Positions 1 through 8,538 of a stretch of 64,000 bases of DNA are shown piece by piece. The stretch comes from DATARH01 sp036268425 (GTDB taxonomy: Bacteria; Pseudomonadota; Alphaproteobacteria; ATCC43930; CGMCC-115725): NCBI GenBank assembly GCA_036268425.1, contig DATAUE010000062.1:32161-96160 (forward strand), given 5' to 3'. The stretch's first letter is position 1. Every line of letters starts with the position of its first letter. The notes beneath the pieces are model-generated. The model was given only the letters and a program-made list of their open reading frames with translations. It did no database searches and had not been told where the DNA came from. Made by a program: the position numbers and the translations under genes.

Positions 1-2
1 CG

Positions 3-392
3 GATCCGGCGCAGGCGACCAACTGGCTGAGCCTCGAATATATGGACGCAAGCAACAGCTACAACCCGCAGATCGTACCGGTATTCGACCAAGGGCTGAT
101 CGACCGCTACGGCGTGCGCAGCGAGCCGTCGATCCAGGCGCATGAATTCACCAACCCGACCAGTGCCGTGGTGTCGGCGCAGTTGATGCTGCAACGCAAG
201 GCGTATGTCCGCAACAACTACAAATTCAAGCTGGGCTGGCGCTACTCGCTACTGGAGCCGATGGACATCGTGCTGCTGACCGACGCGGCGTTGGGCCTTG
301 CCGGAGCGGCCGTGCGGATCATTCAGATCGACGAGGACGATAACGGCGAGTTGACCGTGACGGCGGAGGAAATCCCCGGCGGCACTCCTTGA
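3..392 (+). CDS. Phage tail-tip protein, N-terminal part missing (window edge)
   Basis: The reading frame is open from the first bases of the window, so the protein starts upstream; the first ATG inside is at 42. The visible 130 residues (ending AEEIPGGTP) resemble the region of alphaproteobacterial phage/GTA tail proteins (Phage-tail_3 type) just before the C-terminal domain: VVSAQLMLQRKAYVRNNYKF and PMDIVLLTD are typical. In related proteins the TAEE motif runs straight into a domain with NPPxIFEPPAAL, and here that domain begins only in the next gene at 560. A stop plus a palindromic insert lies between them. I infer one ancestral gene, now split. The family call rests on remembered patterns, not a search. 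Confidence 0.6.
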   Translation, partial: DPAQATNWLSLEYMDASNSYNPQIVPVFDQGLIDRYGVRSEPSIQAHEFTNPTSAVVSAQLMLQRKAYVRNNYKFKLGWRYSLLEPMDIVLLTDAALGLAGAAVRIIQIDEDDNGELTVTAEEIPGGTP

Positions 393-451
393 GTAAACAA
401 TAGTTGTGCCTGCGGGGCGGCCTCCCGCGCCGATTTTTGTTCCACTACGGC

Positions 452-526
452 GTCACTCCCGTGCAAGCGAGATCCCAGAGCAACCGCTCCGTTGCTTACG
501 TCGGGTCTCCGCCTTGCGGCGATGAC
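452..526. repeat. REP-like imperfect palindrome
   Basis: The stretch begins GTCACTCCCGTGCAAGCG and ends GGTCTCCGCCTTGCGGCGATGAC. The two ends are imperfect inverted copies of each other and look like the dispersed GTCATTCCCGCG...CGCGGGAATGAC palindromes of many proteobacteria. It sits in the 167-bp gap between two halves of a phage tail protein. No second copy was noticed in the window. Confidence 0.5.
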
Positions 527-559
527 GAAGTTGAATTTCCTGCCAAAGGTTAAAGCGAC

Positions 560-1606
560 ATGCCCGGAACGATAACCCCGATCGGGGTCGGCACGGTGGC
601 GGCGGTTTATGCGCGGCAGGCCACGGCTGGCAGCGGCGTCGATACGCTGGTGGCGCCGGGTGACAGCAACCCGCCGATCATCTTTGAACCGCCGGCGGCG
701 CTGTCCGGAGGAGATCTGGAAATCTGGCTTATCGCGTCGGGTGGCGTGAATTGGGGCGGTTGCCAGGTCTGGGTGTCGAGCGACGGCAACACCTACGCGA
801 TGGCCGGCACGATCTATCGGGGCGGCCGCCAGGGTGTGCTGGCCGCGCCGCTCGCCAATCATGCCGACCCGGATACGACCGACACATTATCGGCCGATCT
901 CAGTCAAAGCCGCGGCCAGTTGTTGTCGGGCACGATGACCGATGCCGACGATTTTGTGACATTGTGCTATTGCGACGGCGAATTGGTCACCTACCAGACC
1001 GCGACACTAACCGCCGCTTATAAATACGATCTGACCTATCTGCGGCGCGGTGTTTATGGCACGCCGATCAGCGCGCATTCGAGCGGCGCCGGTTTTGCGC
1101 GGTTTGGGCCAAACGATCCGTCGCTGTTCCGCTATCGCTATCCCGCCAGCTTTGTCGGCAAGACGGTGTCGGTAAAGCTGCCGGCATTCAATATTTTCGG
1201 ACAGGCCTTGCAGGATTTGTCCGGGCTGACCGCGACAAGCTACAGCCTGACCGGCGGTGGTGCGGTCGCGGCGCCGGCCTATGTGTCCGACTCTTTTGCG
1301 GGGAGCCCCGCCGCCAGCCAGGTCGTCGAGCGCTATGTCTTTGCGTCGCCGGAGAGTTTTCCGGCGGGGCTTGCCGGCAGCTATGGCACTGCGGGTACTG
1401 CTGCGACCAGCGCGGTTAGTTTCATGATCGCAAAGAACGGCAGCGCCGTCGGCACAATGCAATTCGCCACGGGCGCCACCGCCGCGACTTTCACGATGGC
1501 TGCGGCGGTCAGCTTTATCGGCGGCGATGTGCTGACGATCGTGGCACCGGGCACGCCGGACGCGACCCTTGCCAATCTTGCCTGGACCCTCAGCGGCACC
1601 TTGTGA
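560..1606 (+). CDS. Phage tail protein, C-terminal domain
   Basis: This 348-residue protein matches the C-terminal part of large alphaproteobacterial phage tail proteins. Motifs seen are NPPIIFEPPAAL (about 38-49), WGGCQVWVS (about 65-73), YVxLCYxDGELVxYQTATL-like text and YDLTYLRRGVYGT (near 155-168). The last about 100 residues are a Gly/Ala/Thr-rich beta-type segment ending LAWTLSGTL. A possible ribosome site AAAGG lies 10 bases before the ATG, so it may be translated separately from the upstream half. Family members usually carry both parts in one chain. It probably acts in the tail tip or baseplate, but binding targets cannot be read from sequence. Confidence 0.6.
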   Translation: MPGTITPIGVGTVAAVYARQATAGSGVDTLVAPGDSNPPIIFEPPAALSGGDLEIWLIASGGVNWGGCQVWVSSDGNTYAMAGTIYRGGRQGVLAAPLANHADPDTTDTLSADLSQSRGQLLSGTMTDADDFVTLCYCDGELVTYQTATLTAAYKYDLTYLRRGVYGTPISAHSSGAGFARFGPNDPSLFRYRYPASFVGKTVSVKLPAFNIFGQALQDLSGLTATSYSLTGGGAVAAPAYVSDSFAGSPAASQVVERYVFASPESFPAGLAGSYGTAGTAATSAVSFMIAKNGSAVGTMQFATGATAATFTMAAAVSFIGGDVLTIVAPGTPDATLANLAWTLSGTL

Positions 1607-1629
1607 CGATCCGCCAGAAACGGTGACAC

Positions 1630-2022
1630 ATGCCTTTGGTAACAGATACCACGCAAGACCCATCGCAACCGGCACAATCGGGCCATGATATGGGTTGGCT
1701 CGGCGGTGTCATGCACCCGCGTTTCACGCCCGACATCAATCTCGGCCATCTGATGCAGGCGATTGTCGTCGTCACCACGGTCGGCGGCGGCATCCTCGGC
1801 GGCTATATGAGCCTGCGCAGGGATCTTGAAATGCAGCGCGCCGAGTTTCGTGTCGCGCTTGCCGGACACGAGGCGCGGCTGACCGTTGCCGAGCACATTC
1901 TCGACGAACGCCGTACCGAAGACCGCGAATTCCAAGCGGAAATGCGCGCCGCCCTCGATCGTGTCATGCAGGCGATCGGCGGGCTGCGCACTGAACTCGT
2001 CCAGAAACAGGATCGGAAGTAG
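1630..2022 (+). CDS. Small phage-locus membrane protein with coiled coil
   Basis: The protein has 130 residues. It has a hydrophilic N-terminus, one likely membrane segment at about 43-62 (MQAIVVVTTVGGGILGGY), then a charged helical tail of about 65 residues rich in Glu/Arg/Ala that could form a coiled coil. Its stop is 3 bases before the endolysin start, so the two are almost certainly co-transcribed. Position and topology suggest a lysis accessory (holin- or spanin-like), but there is no diagnostic motif, so the function is unassigned. Confidence 0.5.
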   Translation: MPLVTDTTQDPSQPAQSGHDMGWLGGVMHPRFTPDINLGHLMQAIVVVTTVGGGILGGYMSLRRDLEMQRAEFRVALAGHEARLTVAEHILDERRTEDREFQAEMRAALDRVMQAIGGLRTELVQKQDRK

Positions 2023-2025
2023 CCC

Positions 2026-2730
2026 ATGACGATTTGTTCACTGCCCGATTGCGTTTTCGACGGTGTGATCGATGTGTCGCACCATAACGGCACGATCGAT
2101 TGGCCGGCCGTCGCGGCGGCCGGGATTGCCCTCGCCTTTATCAAGGCAAGCCAGGGTACGGACTTTATCGACCCGAACTTTGCGGTTAATCGACAACGTG
2201 CGGTCGCGGCCGGGATTGCCGTCGTACCGTATCATTTTCTCGATCCTGGAGACGGTGACGATCAGGCCGCGCATTTCATCGATGTGACTGATCTTGGGGC
2301 GGCTCAGCCGGCAATGATCGATTGGGAGACGACGGCGACGCTGTCGACCGCGGTGGCGTTTGGGGCGGCGATCGCCGAGCGTTCGCAGCGTGATCCTGTG
2401 GCGTATTACGGCTTTGCTCAGTTGCGGCAAGCAAGCCCGGAATTGTCGCGCTGGCCGCTGATGCTGCCGGCTTATCCGCGCGGCAATACGGCGGGGCGCT
2501 ACGAAACGCTGGTCAGTCGCGCGCCGAGGCTGCCGCCCGGTCGGCCGGCCTCGTGGGGTGTGGCGCCGCGTCCTTACGATTTTCATCAATACACGCCCGC
2601 CGGGCATGTCGGCGGTATCGCAACTCCAGTCGATCGCTCGATCTGGGTTGGCACCTCGGCCGATCTGAAAGCGTGGTTTGCCACCGGAGCGCTCCCCGGC
2701 AGGGTGGAGGAGGTTGCCGCCACGCCCTAA
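2026..2730 (+). CDS. GH25-family endolysin (lysozyme)
   Basis: This 234-residue protein would cleave the MurNAc-GlcNAc bond of peptidoglycan. The glycoside hydrolase 25 signature is clear: VIDVSHHNGTIDW at about 14-26 (first catalytic-site Asp), FIKASQGTDF, a VPYHFLDP strand and the acidic pair region PAMIDWETT near 95-103. No signal peptide is seen, so release would depend on a holin. It lies directly after a small membrane protein and is followed by a terminator-like hairpin. GH25 enzymes in alphaproteobacteria are usually phage-derived, which fits the neighbouring tail genes. Confidence 0.85.
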   Translation: MTICSLPDCVFDGVIDVSHHNGTIDWPAVAAAGIALAFIKASQGTDFIDPNFAVNRQRAVAAGIAVVPYHFLDPGDGDDQAAHFIDVTDLGAAQPAMIDWETTATLSTAVAFGAAIAERSQRDPVAYYGFAQLRQASPELSRWPLMLPAYPRGNTAGRYETLVSRAPRLPPGRPASWGVAPRPYDFHQYTPAGHVGGIATPVDRSIWVGTSADLKAWFATGALPGRVEEVAATP

Positions 2731-2755
2731 CACATCTTTCCAATCGCTACGTTCG

Positions 2756-2778
2756 GCCGCCTCCGTGCGGCTTTTTTT
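2756..2778 (+). terminator. Rho-independent terminator after the endolysin
   Basis: A GCCGC/GCGGC stem with a six-base loop (CTCCGT) is followed directly by seven T residues. It lies 26 bases after the endolysin stop. The stem is short, so read-through into the next gene is likely. Confidence 0.55.
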
Positions 2779-2797
2779 GTGCCTGAAAGGAGCCAGT

Positions 2798-3271
2798 ATG
2801 CAGCAAATCCTCGCTTATTGCCTCGCCCGGTTCAGTGAACCGTCGAGTTATGCCGGCGTTGGCGCCATGTTGGCGCTGCTTGGCTGGAACCTGCCCGACA
2901 CCACGCTGGGGCAAGTGGCGCAGTTCTGCGCCGCGGGATGCGGTCTCCTGGCCTTGTTTCTGAAGGAGCGCGGCTTGATCGGTGCGCTCCTGCTGGTGTG
3001 TGCGGTGGCGCCGATGCTGTCGGCCTGCAGCGATCTTGTTGCGGCGGATAGCGCGATTGCCACCGCTTGCGGCGAATACACGAAGGGTAAAAGTGCCGCG
3101 GATGCGGTTGTCGCCACCGGCATCGTACCGGCGGCGGCTGCCGCAAAGCTGACATCGGTTGAGAGCTACGGCGATGCAGCCTGCGCCAATCCACCGGCTG
3201 GCGACCCGCTGTCGACGGTGATCTGGCTCGGTCAACTGGTCGGACAGGTCGCCACGCTGACCGCCGGGTAA
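2798..3271 (+). CDS. Holin-like membrane protein fused to a lipobox segment
   Basis: I chose the ATG at 2798 because AAGGAG lies 5 bases before it. Residues about 20-52 (GAMLALLGWNLPDTTLGQVA, then an Ala/Gly/Leu-rich stretch) look like the helices of small alphaproteobacterial phage holins, ending in a basic ERG. Immediately after comes a second hydrophobic stretch closing in LSAC (about 73), a lipobox-like motif normally found at a lipoprotein N-terminus. The rest (Ala-rich, with Cys near 89 and 129) resembles small phage lipoproteins. It may be a holin/lipoprotein gene fusion. An internal start making a separate lipoprotein is possible but not evident. Confidence 0.5.
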   Translation: MQQILAYCLARFSEPSSYAGVGAMLALLGWNLPDTTLGQVAQFCAAGCGLLALFLKERGLIGALLLVCAVAPMLSACSDLVAADSAIATACGEYTKGKSAADAVVATGIVPAAAAAKLTSVESYGDAACANPPAGDPLSTVIWLGQLVGQVATLTAG

Positions 3272-3355
3272 CCCCGCGACCCTATTGCCGCAGCGCCGGA
3301 TCGCGCTTGATCGGCCCCGACCGTCTCGGCATCGTGCGCCGGCGGGGAGGGGCCG

Positions 3356-3565
3356 ATGCGATTTACGACGGGATTGGTACTGCTGCTGGCATTGCTGGTG
3401 AGCGCATGCAGCAGCGCAAGCAAATGCCCGAGGCCGGTCACCTATGACGATGCAACGCTCAAAAAGATTGAAAAGGCGCGCGAGGCGCTGCCGCGCAACA
3501 GCGTCCTCCTGCAGGTGCTCGAAGACTACGAAAACGAGCGCGACGACCTGCGATTCTGTAAATAG
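3356..3565 (+). CDS. Small lipoprotein of the phage lysis locus
   Basis: This 69-residue protein has a short basic N-terminus, a hydrophobic core and the lipobox LVSAC (Cys about 18), so it is predicted to be lipidated in the envelope. The mature part is charged and helical and ends FCK. GGGGAGG stands just upstream of the ATG. Size, lipobox and place after an endolysin and a holin-like gene suggest an outer-membrane spanin (Rz1-like), but no family match is recognised. Confidence 0.5.
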   Translation: MRFTTGLVLLLALLVSACSSASKCPRPVTYDDATLKKIEKAREALPRNSVLLQVLEDYENERDDLRFCK

Positions 3566-3662
3566 CCTGGGTCTGGCGGCAGCATGCGCGCGTGCGCGCC
3601 GCTTGACAGCGCCGCGTGCCGGATTATGACGGTCGTATTGCCGGCAGGGGGAAGCGCAGTAC

Positions 3663-4604
3663 ATGAAACGGGTATTCGTATTTCCCGGGCAAGGCTCACA
3701 AGCCCCCGGCATGGGGCAGGCACTGGCCCAGGCATTCCCGACTGCACGCCTTTTGTTCGAAGAAATCGACGACGCATTGTCGCAGCACTTATCGCGCCTG
3801 ATGTTCGAGGGTCCCGAAAGTGACCTGATGCTGACCGAGAATGCGCAGCCGGCGTTGCTCGCCGTCAGCCTCGCGGTGATGCGGGTTCTGGAACGCGATG
3901 CCGGTTTTGATATCGCGACCGGCGCCGCCTATGTCGCGGGGCATTCGCTCGGCGAGTATTCGGCCTTGGCGGCAGCGCGGGCCTTGACCGGCGCCGACGC
4001 GGCGCGCCTCGTCAAGCGCCGCGGCCAAGCGATGCAAAAAGCGGTGGCGGTCGGCGACGGCGCGATGGCGGCCCTATTGGGTCTCGACATCGAAGCGGCG
4101 CGCGAGGTTGCCGCGGCGGCGTCCCGCGATCATGTCTGTGCAGTCGCCAACGACAACAGCCCGGGCCAGATCGTCGTCAGCGGTCATTCCGCCGCCGTCG
4201 AGCGGGCGGTGGCGCTGGCGGCCGAGCGCGGCGCGCGGCGTTCAATCATGCTGCCGGTCAGCGCTCCTTTCCATTGCCCGCTGATGCAGCCGGTCGCCGA
4301 CATCATGGCAGAGGCGCTGGCCGATGCCGTGCTGCTGGCGCCGGTCGTGCCGCTGGTCGCCAACGTGACGGCCGCGGCAACCACCGACCCCGAGGAAATA
4401 AAGGAACTGCTGGTCGAGCAGGTCACCCATATGGTGCGCTGGCGCGAGACGATTCAGTTTTTCGGTTCTGACGAGATCGAGGAGGTTGTCGAGGCCGGTT
4501 CCGGCCGGGTTCTCGCCGGCCTTATCAAGCGGATCGACCGCAACCTCGCTTCCGTCTCGGTGGGTACCCCTGACGAGGTCGAAGCCTTGATGAAGCGGCT
4601 GTGA
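3663..4604 (+). CDS. fabD: Malonyl-CoA:ACP transacylase
   Basis: FabD moves the malonyl group from CoA to acyl carrier protein in type II fatty-acid synthesis. The 313-residue length is normal. The N-terminus FVFPGQGSQ is the family signature. The nucleophile lies in GHSLGEYS (Ser about 95), the substrate Arg is in the KRRGQAMQ region (about 119) and the catalytic His is in SAPFHCPLM (about 200). FabG follows 28 bases later, and acpP and fabF continue the cluster, as in Rhodospirillales genomes. All expected residues are present. Confidence 0.97.
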   Translation: MKRVFVFPGQGSQAPGMGQALAQAFPTARLLFEEIDDALSQHLSRLMFEGPESDLMLTENAQPALLAVSLAVMRVLERDAGFDIATGAAYVAGHSLGEYSALAAARALTGADAARLVKRRGQAMQKAVAVGDGAMAALLGLDIEAAREVAAAASRDHVCAVANDNSPGQIVVSGHSAAVERAVALAAERGARRSIMLPVSAPFHCPLMQPVADIMAEALADAVLLAPVVPLVANVTAAATTDPEEIKELLVEQVTHMVRWRETIQFFGSDEIEEVVEAGSGRVLAGLIKRIDRNLASVSVGTPDEVEALMKRL

Positions 4605-4632
4605 CCGCGCGAACTCTTTGAACGGGATCAGT

Positions 4633-5370
4633 ATGTTCGATCTTTCGGGACAGACTGCGCTGGTGACTGGCGCCTCCGGCGGCATCGGCGGCGCGATTGC
4701 CCGTGCGCTGCACCGCCAGGGCGCCCATGTCGCGCTTGCCGGGACCCGCGTCGGAGCGCTCACGGCTTTAGCGGAGGAATTGGGCGAGCGGGCTTATCCG
4801 GCCACCGCCGATCTTGCCGACGCCGAATCGATCGATCGGCTGGTGCGCGATTCCGAAACGGCGATGGGGCGGATCGACATTCTCGTCAATAACGCCGGAA
4901 TCACCCGCGATGGCCTGGCGCTGCGAATGCGTGACGACGATTGGCAGGCGGTTATCGACATCAACTTGACCGCCGTCTTTCGCCTGACTCGGGCGGCGTT
5001 GCGCGGGATGGTGCGGCGGCGCCACGGCCGCATCATCTGCATCACCTCGGTGGTCGGCGTCACCGGCAATGCCGGACAGGCCAATTATGCGGCAACCAAG
5101 GCGGGGATGATCGGCATGGCGAAATCGTTGGCCGCCGAGACCGCGACGCGCGGCATTACGGTCAACTGTATCGCACCCGGCATGATCACGACGGCGATGA
5201 CCGACAAACTGAGCGAAGAACAGCGCGGCCGCATCGCAACGGCGATTCCGATGGGCCGCTTTGGCGCGCCCGACGACATCGCCAGCGCGGCCGTATATCT
5301 CGCCAGCCCCGAGGCGGCTTACATCACCGGCCAGACGCTCCATATCAATGGCGGCATGGCGATGGTGTGA
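4633..5370 (+). CDS. fabG: 3-oxoacyl-ACP reductase
   Basis: FabG reduces 3-oxoacyl-ACP with NADPH. From the ATG at 4633 the protein has 245 residues, the usual size; a TTG at 4618 would add five residues with no family counterpart. The glycine-rich cofactor motif TGASGGIG is at about 12-19, NNAGI at 86-90, and the catalytic set Ser139, Tyr152, Lys156 (YAATK) with Asn111 is complete. It lies between fabD and acpP in the fatty-acid cluster. Confidence 0.96.
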   Translation: MFDLSGQTALVTGASGGIGGAIARALHRQGAHVALAGTRVGALTALAEELGERAYPATADLADAESIDRLVRDSETAMGRIDILVNNAGITRDGLALRMRDDDWQAVIDINLTAVFRLTRAALRGMVRRRHGRIICITSVVGVTGNAGQANYAATKAGMIGMAKSLAAETATRGITVNCIAPGMITTAMTDKLSEEQRGRIATAIPMGRFGAPDDIASAAVYLASPEAAYITGQTLHINGGMAMV

Positions 5371-5590
5371 CGCGAAATGCCTCGCAGTTAAGGCGGGGCG
5401 TCGCAGAGGCGGGTTTTCGCCTCGCGGTGGGTCTCGGCCGAAACTTTTACACCGGCGGAAATCATGTTATGTGAGCCGCGCCTTCAACGGGTCCATAATG
5501 GGCGGATATATCACGGGCAAGCCCTCTATCGGGCGTCCGGACCGCGCTGAACCAAGCAAATTGCCAGCATGCAATCGAGGATATGATCGA

Positions 5591-5824
5591 ATGAGCGATG
5601 TCGCGGACCGGGTCAAAAAGATTGTCGTCGAACACCTAGGCGTCGACGAGGTCAAGGTTACCGAGAATGCCAGTTTCATCGACGATCTCGGGGCCGACAG
5701 CCTCGATACGGTCGAACTGGTGATGGCGTTCGAAGAGGAATTCGGGTGCGAAATCCCCGATGACGCGGCCGAAAAGATCGTGACCGTCAAGGACGCCGTC
5801 AGCTTTATCGAGGCGCATAGCTGA
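5591..5824 (+). CDS. acpP: Acyl carrier protein
   Basis: This 77-residue acidic protein carries growing acyl chains on a phosphopantetheine arm attached to Ser37 in the DSL motif (LGADSLDTVE). Length, acidity and the helix pattern are typical of housekeeping ACP. A 220-base gap separates it from fabG, long enough for its own promoter, as is common for acpP. FabF starts 60 bases downstream. Confidence 0.97.
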   Translation: MSDVADRVKKIVVEHLGVDEVKVTENASFIDDLGADSLDTVELVMAFEEEFGCEIPDDAAEKIVTVKDAVSFIEAHS

Positions 5825-5884
5825 CCGTGCCGGACTTCACAGTAAGTCGAGTCGCCGCAGCGTGACCGGGGGAGCATCAGCGGC

Positions 5885-7150
5885 ATGAGACGCATTGTCG
5901 TCACCGGGATGGGCCTCGTAACGCCGCTCGGCATCGGACTGAAAAATGTGTGGGGACGCCTCCTGGAAGGCGAATCGGGGATCGGAGCGATCCAATCCTT
6001 CGATGTCTCCGACATGCCCTCGCGTGTCGCGGCGCAAGTGCCGCGCGGCGACCGGGCTTCCGGCCTGTTCAACGCCGATGACTGGGTCCCGCCGAAGGAC
6101 CAGCGCCGCATGGACGAGTTCATCGTCTTTGCGATGGCGGCGGCGACGCAGGCGGTGGAGGATTCCGGCTGGGAGCCGCAGACCGAAGAAGATCACGAGC
6201 GTACCGGCGTGATGATCGGCTCCGGCATCGGTGGCCTTCCCGGCATTACCGAAGGCGCGATCACGATGCAGGAGCGCGGGCCGCGCCGCATCTCGCCGTT
6301 CTTCATCCCCTCCAGCCTGATTAATCTGGCCTCGGGCAATGTCTCGATCCGCTATGGGTTCAAGGGGCCGAATCATGCGGTGGTGACGGCCTGCTCGACC
6401 GGGGCGCACGCGATCGGCGATGCCGCGCGGCTGATTATGCTCGACGACGCGGACGTTATGGTGTGCGGCGGCACGGAAGCGGCGATCTGCCGCCTCGGCC
6501 TCGCCGGGTTTGCCGCGGCGCGCGCCTTGTCGACCAACTTCAACGACGACCCGCCGCGCGCCTCACGTCCGTGGGATCGGGACCGCGACGGTTTTGTGAT
6601 GGGCGAGGGTGCTGGTGTGCTGGTGCTGGAAGAATACGAGCATGCCAAAAACCGCGGCGCCCGAATCTATGCCGAAGTTCTGGGTTACGGCATGTCGGGT
6701 GATGCTTATCACCTGACCGCGCCGTCGGAGGACGGCAACGGTGCGTTCCGTTCGATGCGTAACGCGCTGAAAAGCGCTCACCTGACGCCGGACCGCATCG
6801 ATTATATCAATGCGCACGGCACCTCGACGCCGCTCGGAGACGAGATCGAATTGGGCGCGGTCAAGCGCCTGTTCGGCGATCACGCCTATCAGCTTTCGAT
6901 GTCGTCGACCAAATCGGCGATCGGCCACCTGCTTGGCGCGGCCGGCAGTGTCGAAGCAATCTTTTCGATCCTGGCATTGCGCGACGGTGTCGTACCGCCG
7001 ACCCTCAACCTCGACAATCCGTCGCCGTCTTGCGATATCGATCTTGTTCCGAAACAGTCAAAGCCGCGTCAGATTTCATACGTCCTATCGAACTCATTCG
7101 GCTTCGGGGGCACCAACGCGTCCTTGATCTTCGGCAGCGCGGATCGATAA
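5885..7150 (+). CDS. fabF: 3-oxoacyl-ACP synthase II
   Basis: FabF condenses malonyl-ACP with acyl-ACP during chain elongation. The 421-residue length is normal. The thiolase-fold active site is complete: Cys170 in the TACSTG motif, His311 in NAHGTSTPLGD and His348 in KSAIGHLLGAAG. The C-terminal glycine loop SFGFGGTNASL is present. It follows acpP directly and precedes mltG, the usual alphaproteobacterial order. Confidence 0.97.
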   Translation: MRRIVVTGMGLVTPLGIGLKNVWGRLLEGESGIGAIQSFDVSDMPSRVAAQVPRGDRASGLFNADDWVPPKDQRRMDEFIVFAMAAATQAVEDSGWEPQTEEDHERTGVMIGSGIGGLPGITEGAITMQERGPRRISPFFIPSSLINLASGNVSIRYGFKGPNHAVVTACSTGAHAIGDAARLIMLDDADVMVCGGTEAAICRLGLAGFAAARALSTNFNDDPPRASRPWDRDRDGFVMGEGAGVLVLEEYEHAKNRGARIYAEVLGYGMSGDAYHLTAPSEDGNGAFRSMRNALKSAHLTPDRIDYINAHGTSTPLGDEIELGAVKRLFGDHAYQLSMSSTKSAIGHLLGAAGSVEAIFSILALRDGVVPPTLNLDNPSPSCDIDLVPKQSKPRQISYVLSNSFGFGGTNASLIFGSADR

Positions 7151-7284
7151 TCCATCGGAATTGGCTCGGCTTAGCCCGGCGCGTCGGCCGCAGATTCTGG
7201 GTGTTCGATAGTGGATTTCAGACGACACGGGAATGCCGGTGCCCAAGCCATGTTGGCAGAACGCATCCCGTAGCGGCCGAGTGA

Positions 7285-8448
7285 ATGATTATGCGGTTTC
7301 TCCGCTTTCTGGCGTTTTGTTTTCTGACCGTCGCACTGGCGATTACGGCCGTCGGCGGTGGTGCCTACTGGTTCTATCGCGATGCCGAAACCGCGGGGCC
7401 GCTGACGCAGGCGCGCACAGTCGTCATCCCGGCGCGCACCGGGATCGCCGGTATCGGCGACGTGCTGGCAGAACAGGGTGTCATCCGGAACAAGCTGGCG
7501 TTCGAGATGGTGGCGCGGCTGTCGGGACGCGGCGGCGCACTGAAAGCCGGCGAATACGAGATTCCGGCCGGTGCGAGCACGATACAGACGCTCGATATTC
7601 TCGCCAGCGGCAAAATCGTAAAGCACCGGCTGACCGTCCCCGAGGGGTTGACCAGCGCCGATGTCATGGCCCTGGTCCGTGATGCCCCGGCGCTGGAAGG
7701 TGACGCCGGACCGGTGCCGCCGGACGGTGAATTGCTGCCCGACACCTACGTCTACAGTTATGGCGACACCCGTGAGGAATTGGTCGACCGGATGCGGCGC
7801 GCGATGGCGCGCGCCGTCTCACAGCTATGGAGCGAGCGGCGGCCGGATGTGCCGCTGGCGAGTCCACAGGATGCCGTAACCCTGGCGTCGATCGTCGAGA
7901 AAGAGACGGCGCGCGAGGAAGAACGCCCCCATGTCGCCGGGGTGTTCGCCAACCGCCTGCGGCTCGGGATGCGGTTGCAAGCCGACCCGACCGTATTGTA
8001 TGCGATCGCGCGGGAGAATGGCGGCAAGCTCGACCGGCCGCTGACCCATGCCGACCTTGCGATCAACTCCCCTTACAACACCTATGTCGCCAAGGGCTTG
8101 CCACCGGCGCCGATCGCCAATCCCGGCAAAGCCTCGCTGCGCGCTGCCGTCCGACCGGAACGCACCGAGGACCTTTATTTTGTCGCTGATGGCAGCGGCG
8201 GCCACGTCTTTGCCAAGACCCTGACCGACCAGACGCGTAACATCGCGCAGTCACGGCATCCGGCGATGCCCGACGCCGATTCGCCGGCATCAGGCGAGAG
8301 CGGTGCTGCGGCTGTCGCGGCGACCCCCGAGGTTCCGCCAGTGCCGGTTGCAGCGCCGGCTTCGGCACGACGTCCGACGCATTCGGCGCAGCAGGCGTCG
8401 CGCCTGCGGCATTGCCGCATCGAATCCGGCCGCGGCTGCTCCCGATAA
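7285..8448 (+). CDS. mltG: Endolytic murein transglycosylase MltG
   Basis: MltG is an inner-membrane lytic transglycosylase thought to end glycan-strand growth. An N-terminal membrane anchor (about 4-28) is followed by the YceG domain. The catalytic Glu lies in ASIVEKET (about 206), followed by VAGVFANRLRLGMRLQADPT and NSPYNTYVAKGLPPAPIANP, all diagnostic. The protein (387 residues) is about 50 longer than many homologues because of a Pro/Ala-rich, then Arg-rich, tail after the domain; the tail looks disordered. Tandem ATGs at 7285 and 7291 are both possible starts. Confidence 0.92.
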   Translation: MIMRFLRFLAFCFLTVALAITAVGGGAYWFYRDAETAGPLTQARTVVIPARTGIAGIGDVLAEQGVIRNKLAFEMVARLSGRGGALKAGEYEIPAGASTIQTLDILASGKIVKHRLTVPEGLTSADVMALVRDAPALEGDAGPVPPDGELLPDTYVYSYGDTREELVDRMRRAMARAVSQLWSERRPDVPLASPQDAVTLASIVEKETAREEERPHVAGVFANRLRLGMRLQADPTVLYAIARENGGKLDRPLTHADLAINSPYNTYVAKGLPPAPIANPGKASLRAAVRPERTEDLYFVADGSGGHVFAKTLTDQTRNIAQSRHPAMPDADSPASGESGAAAVAATPEVPPVPVAAPASARRPTHSAQQASRLRHCRIESGRGCSR

Positions 8449-8538
8449 ATACCCGTCGCGGACATAAAGTTTACGCTGCCCTGTGCCGCCTGCCGGCTTG
8501 TATAACCGGGCGGGTGATTTTCAGGGAGTAACCGCCGC

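Noticed and set aside
5446..5472. TTTACA followed by a TTATGT box before acpP as a sigma-70 promoter
   Set aside because: The spacing is only 13-15 bases; no convincing -10 at 17 bases.
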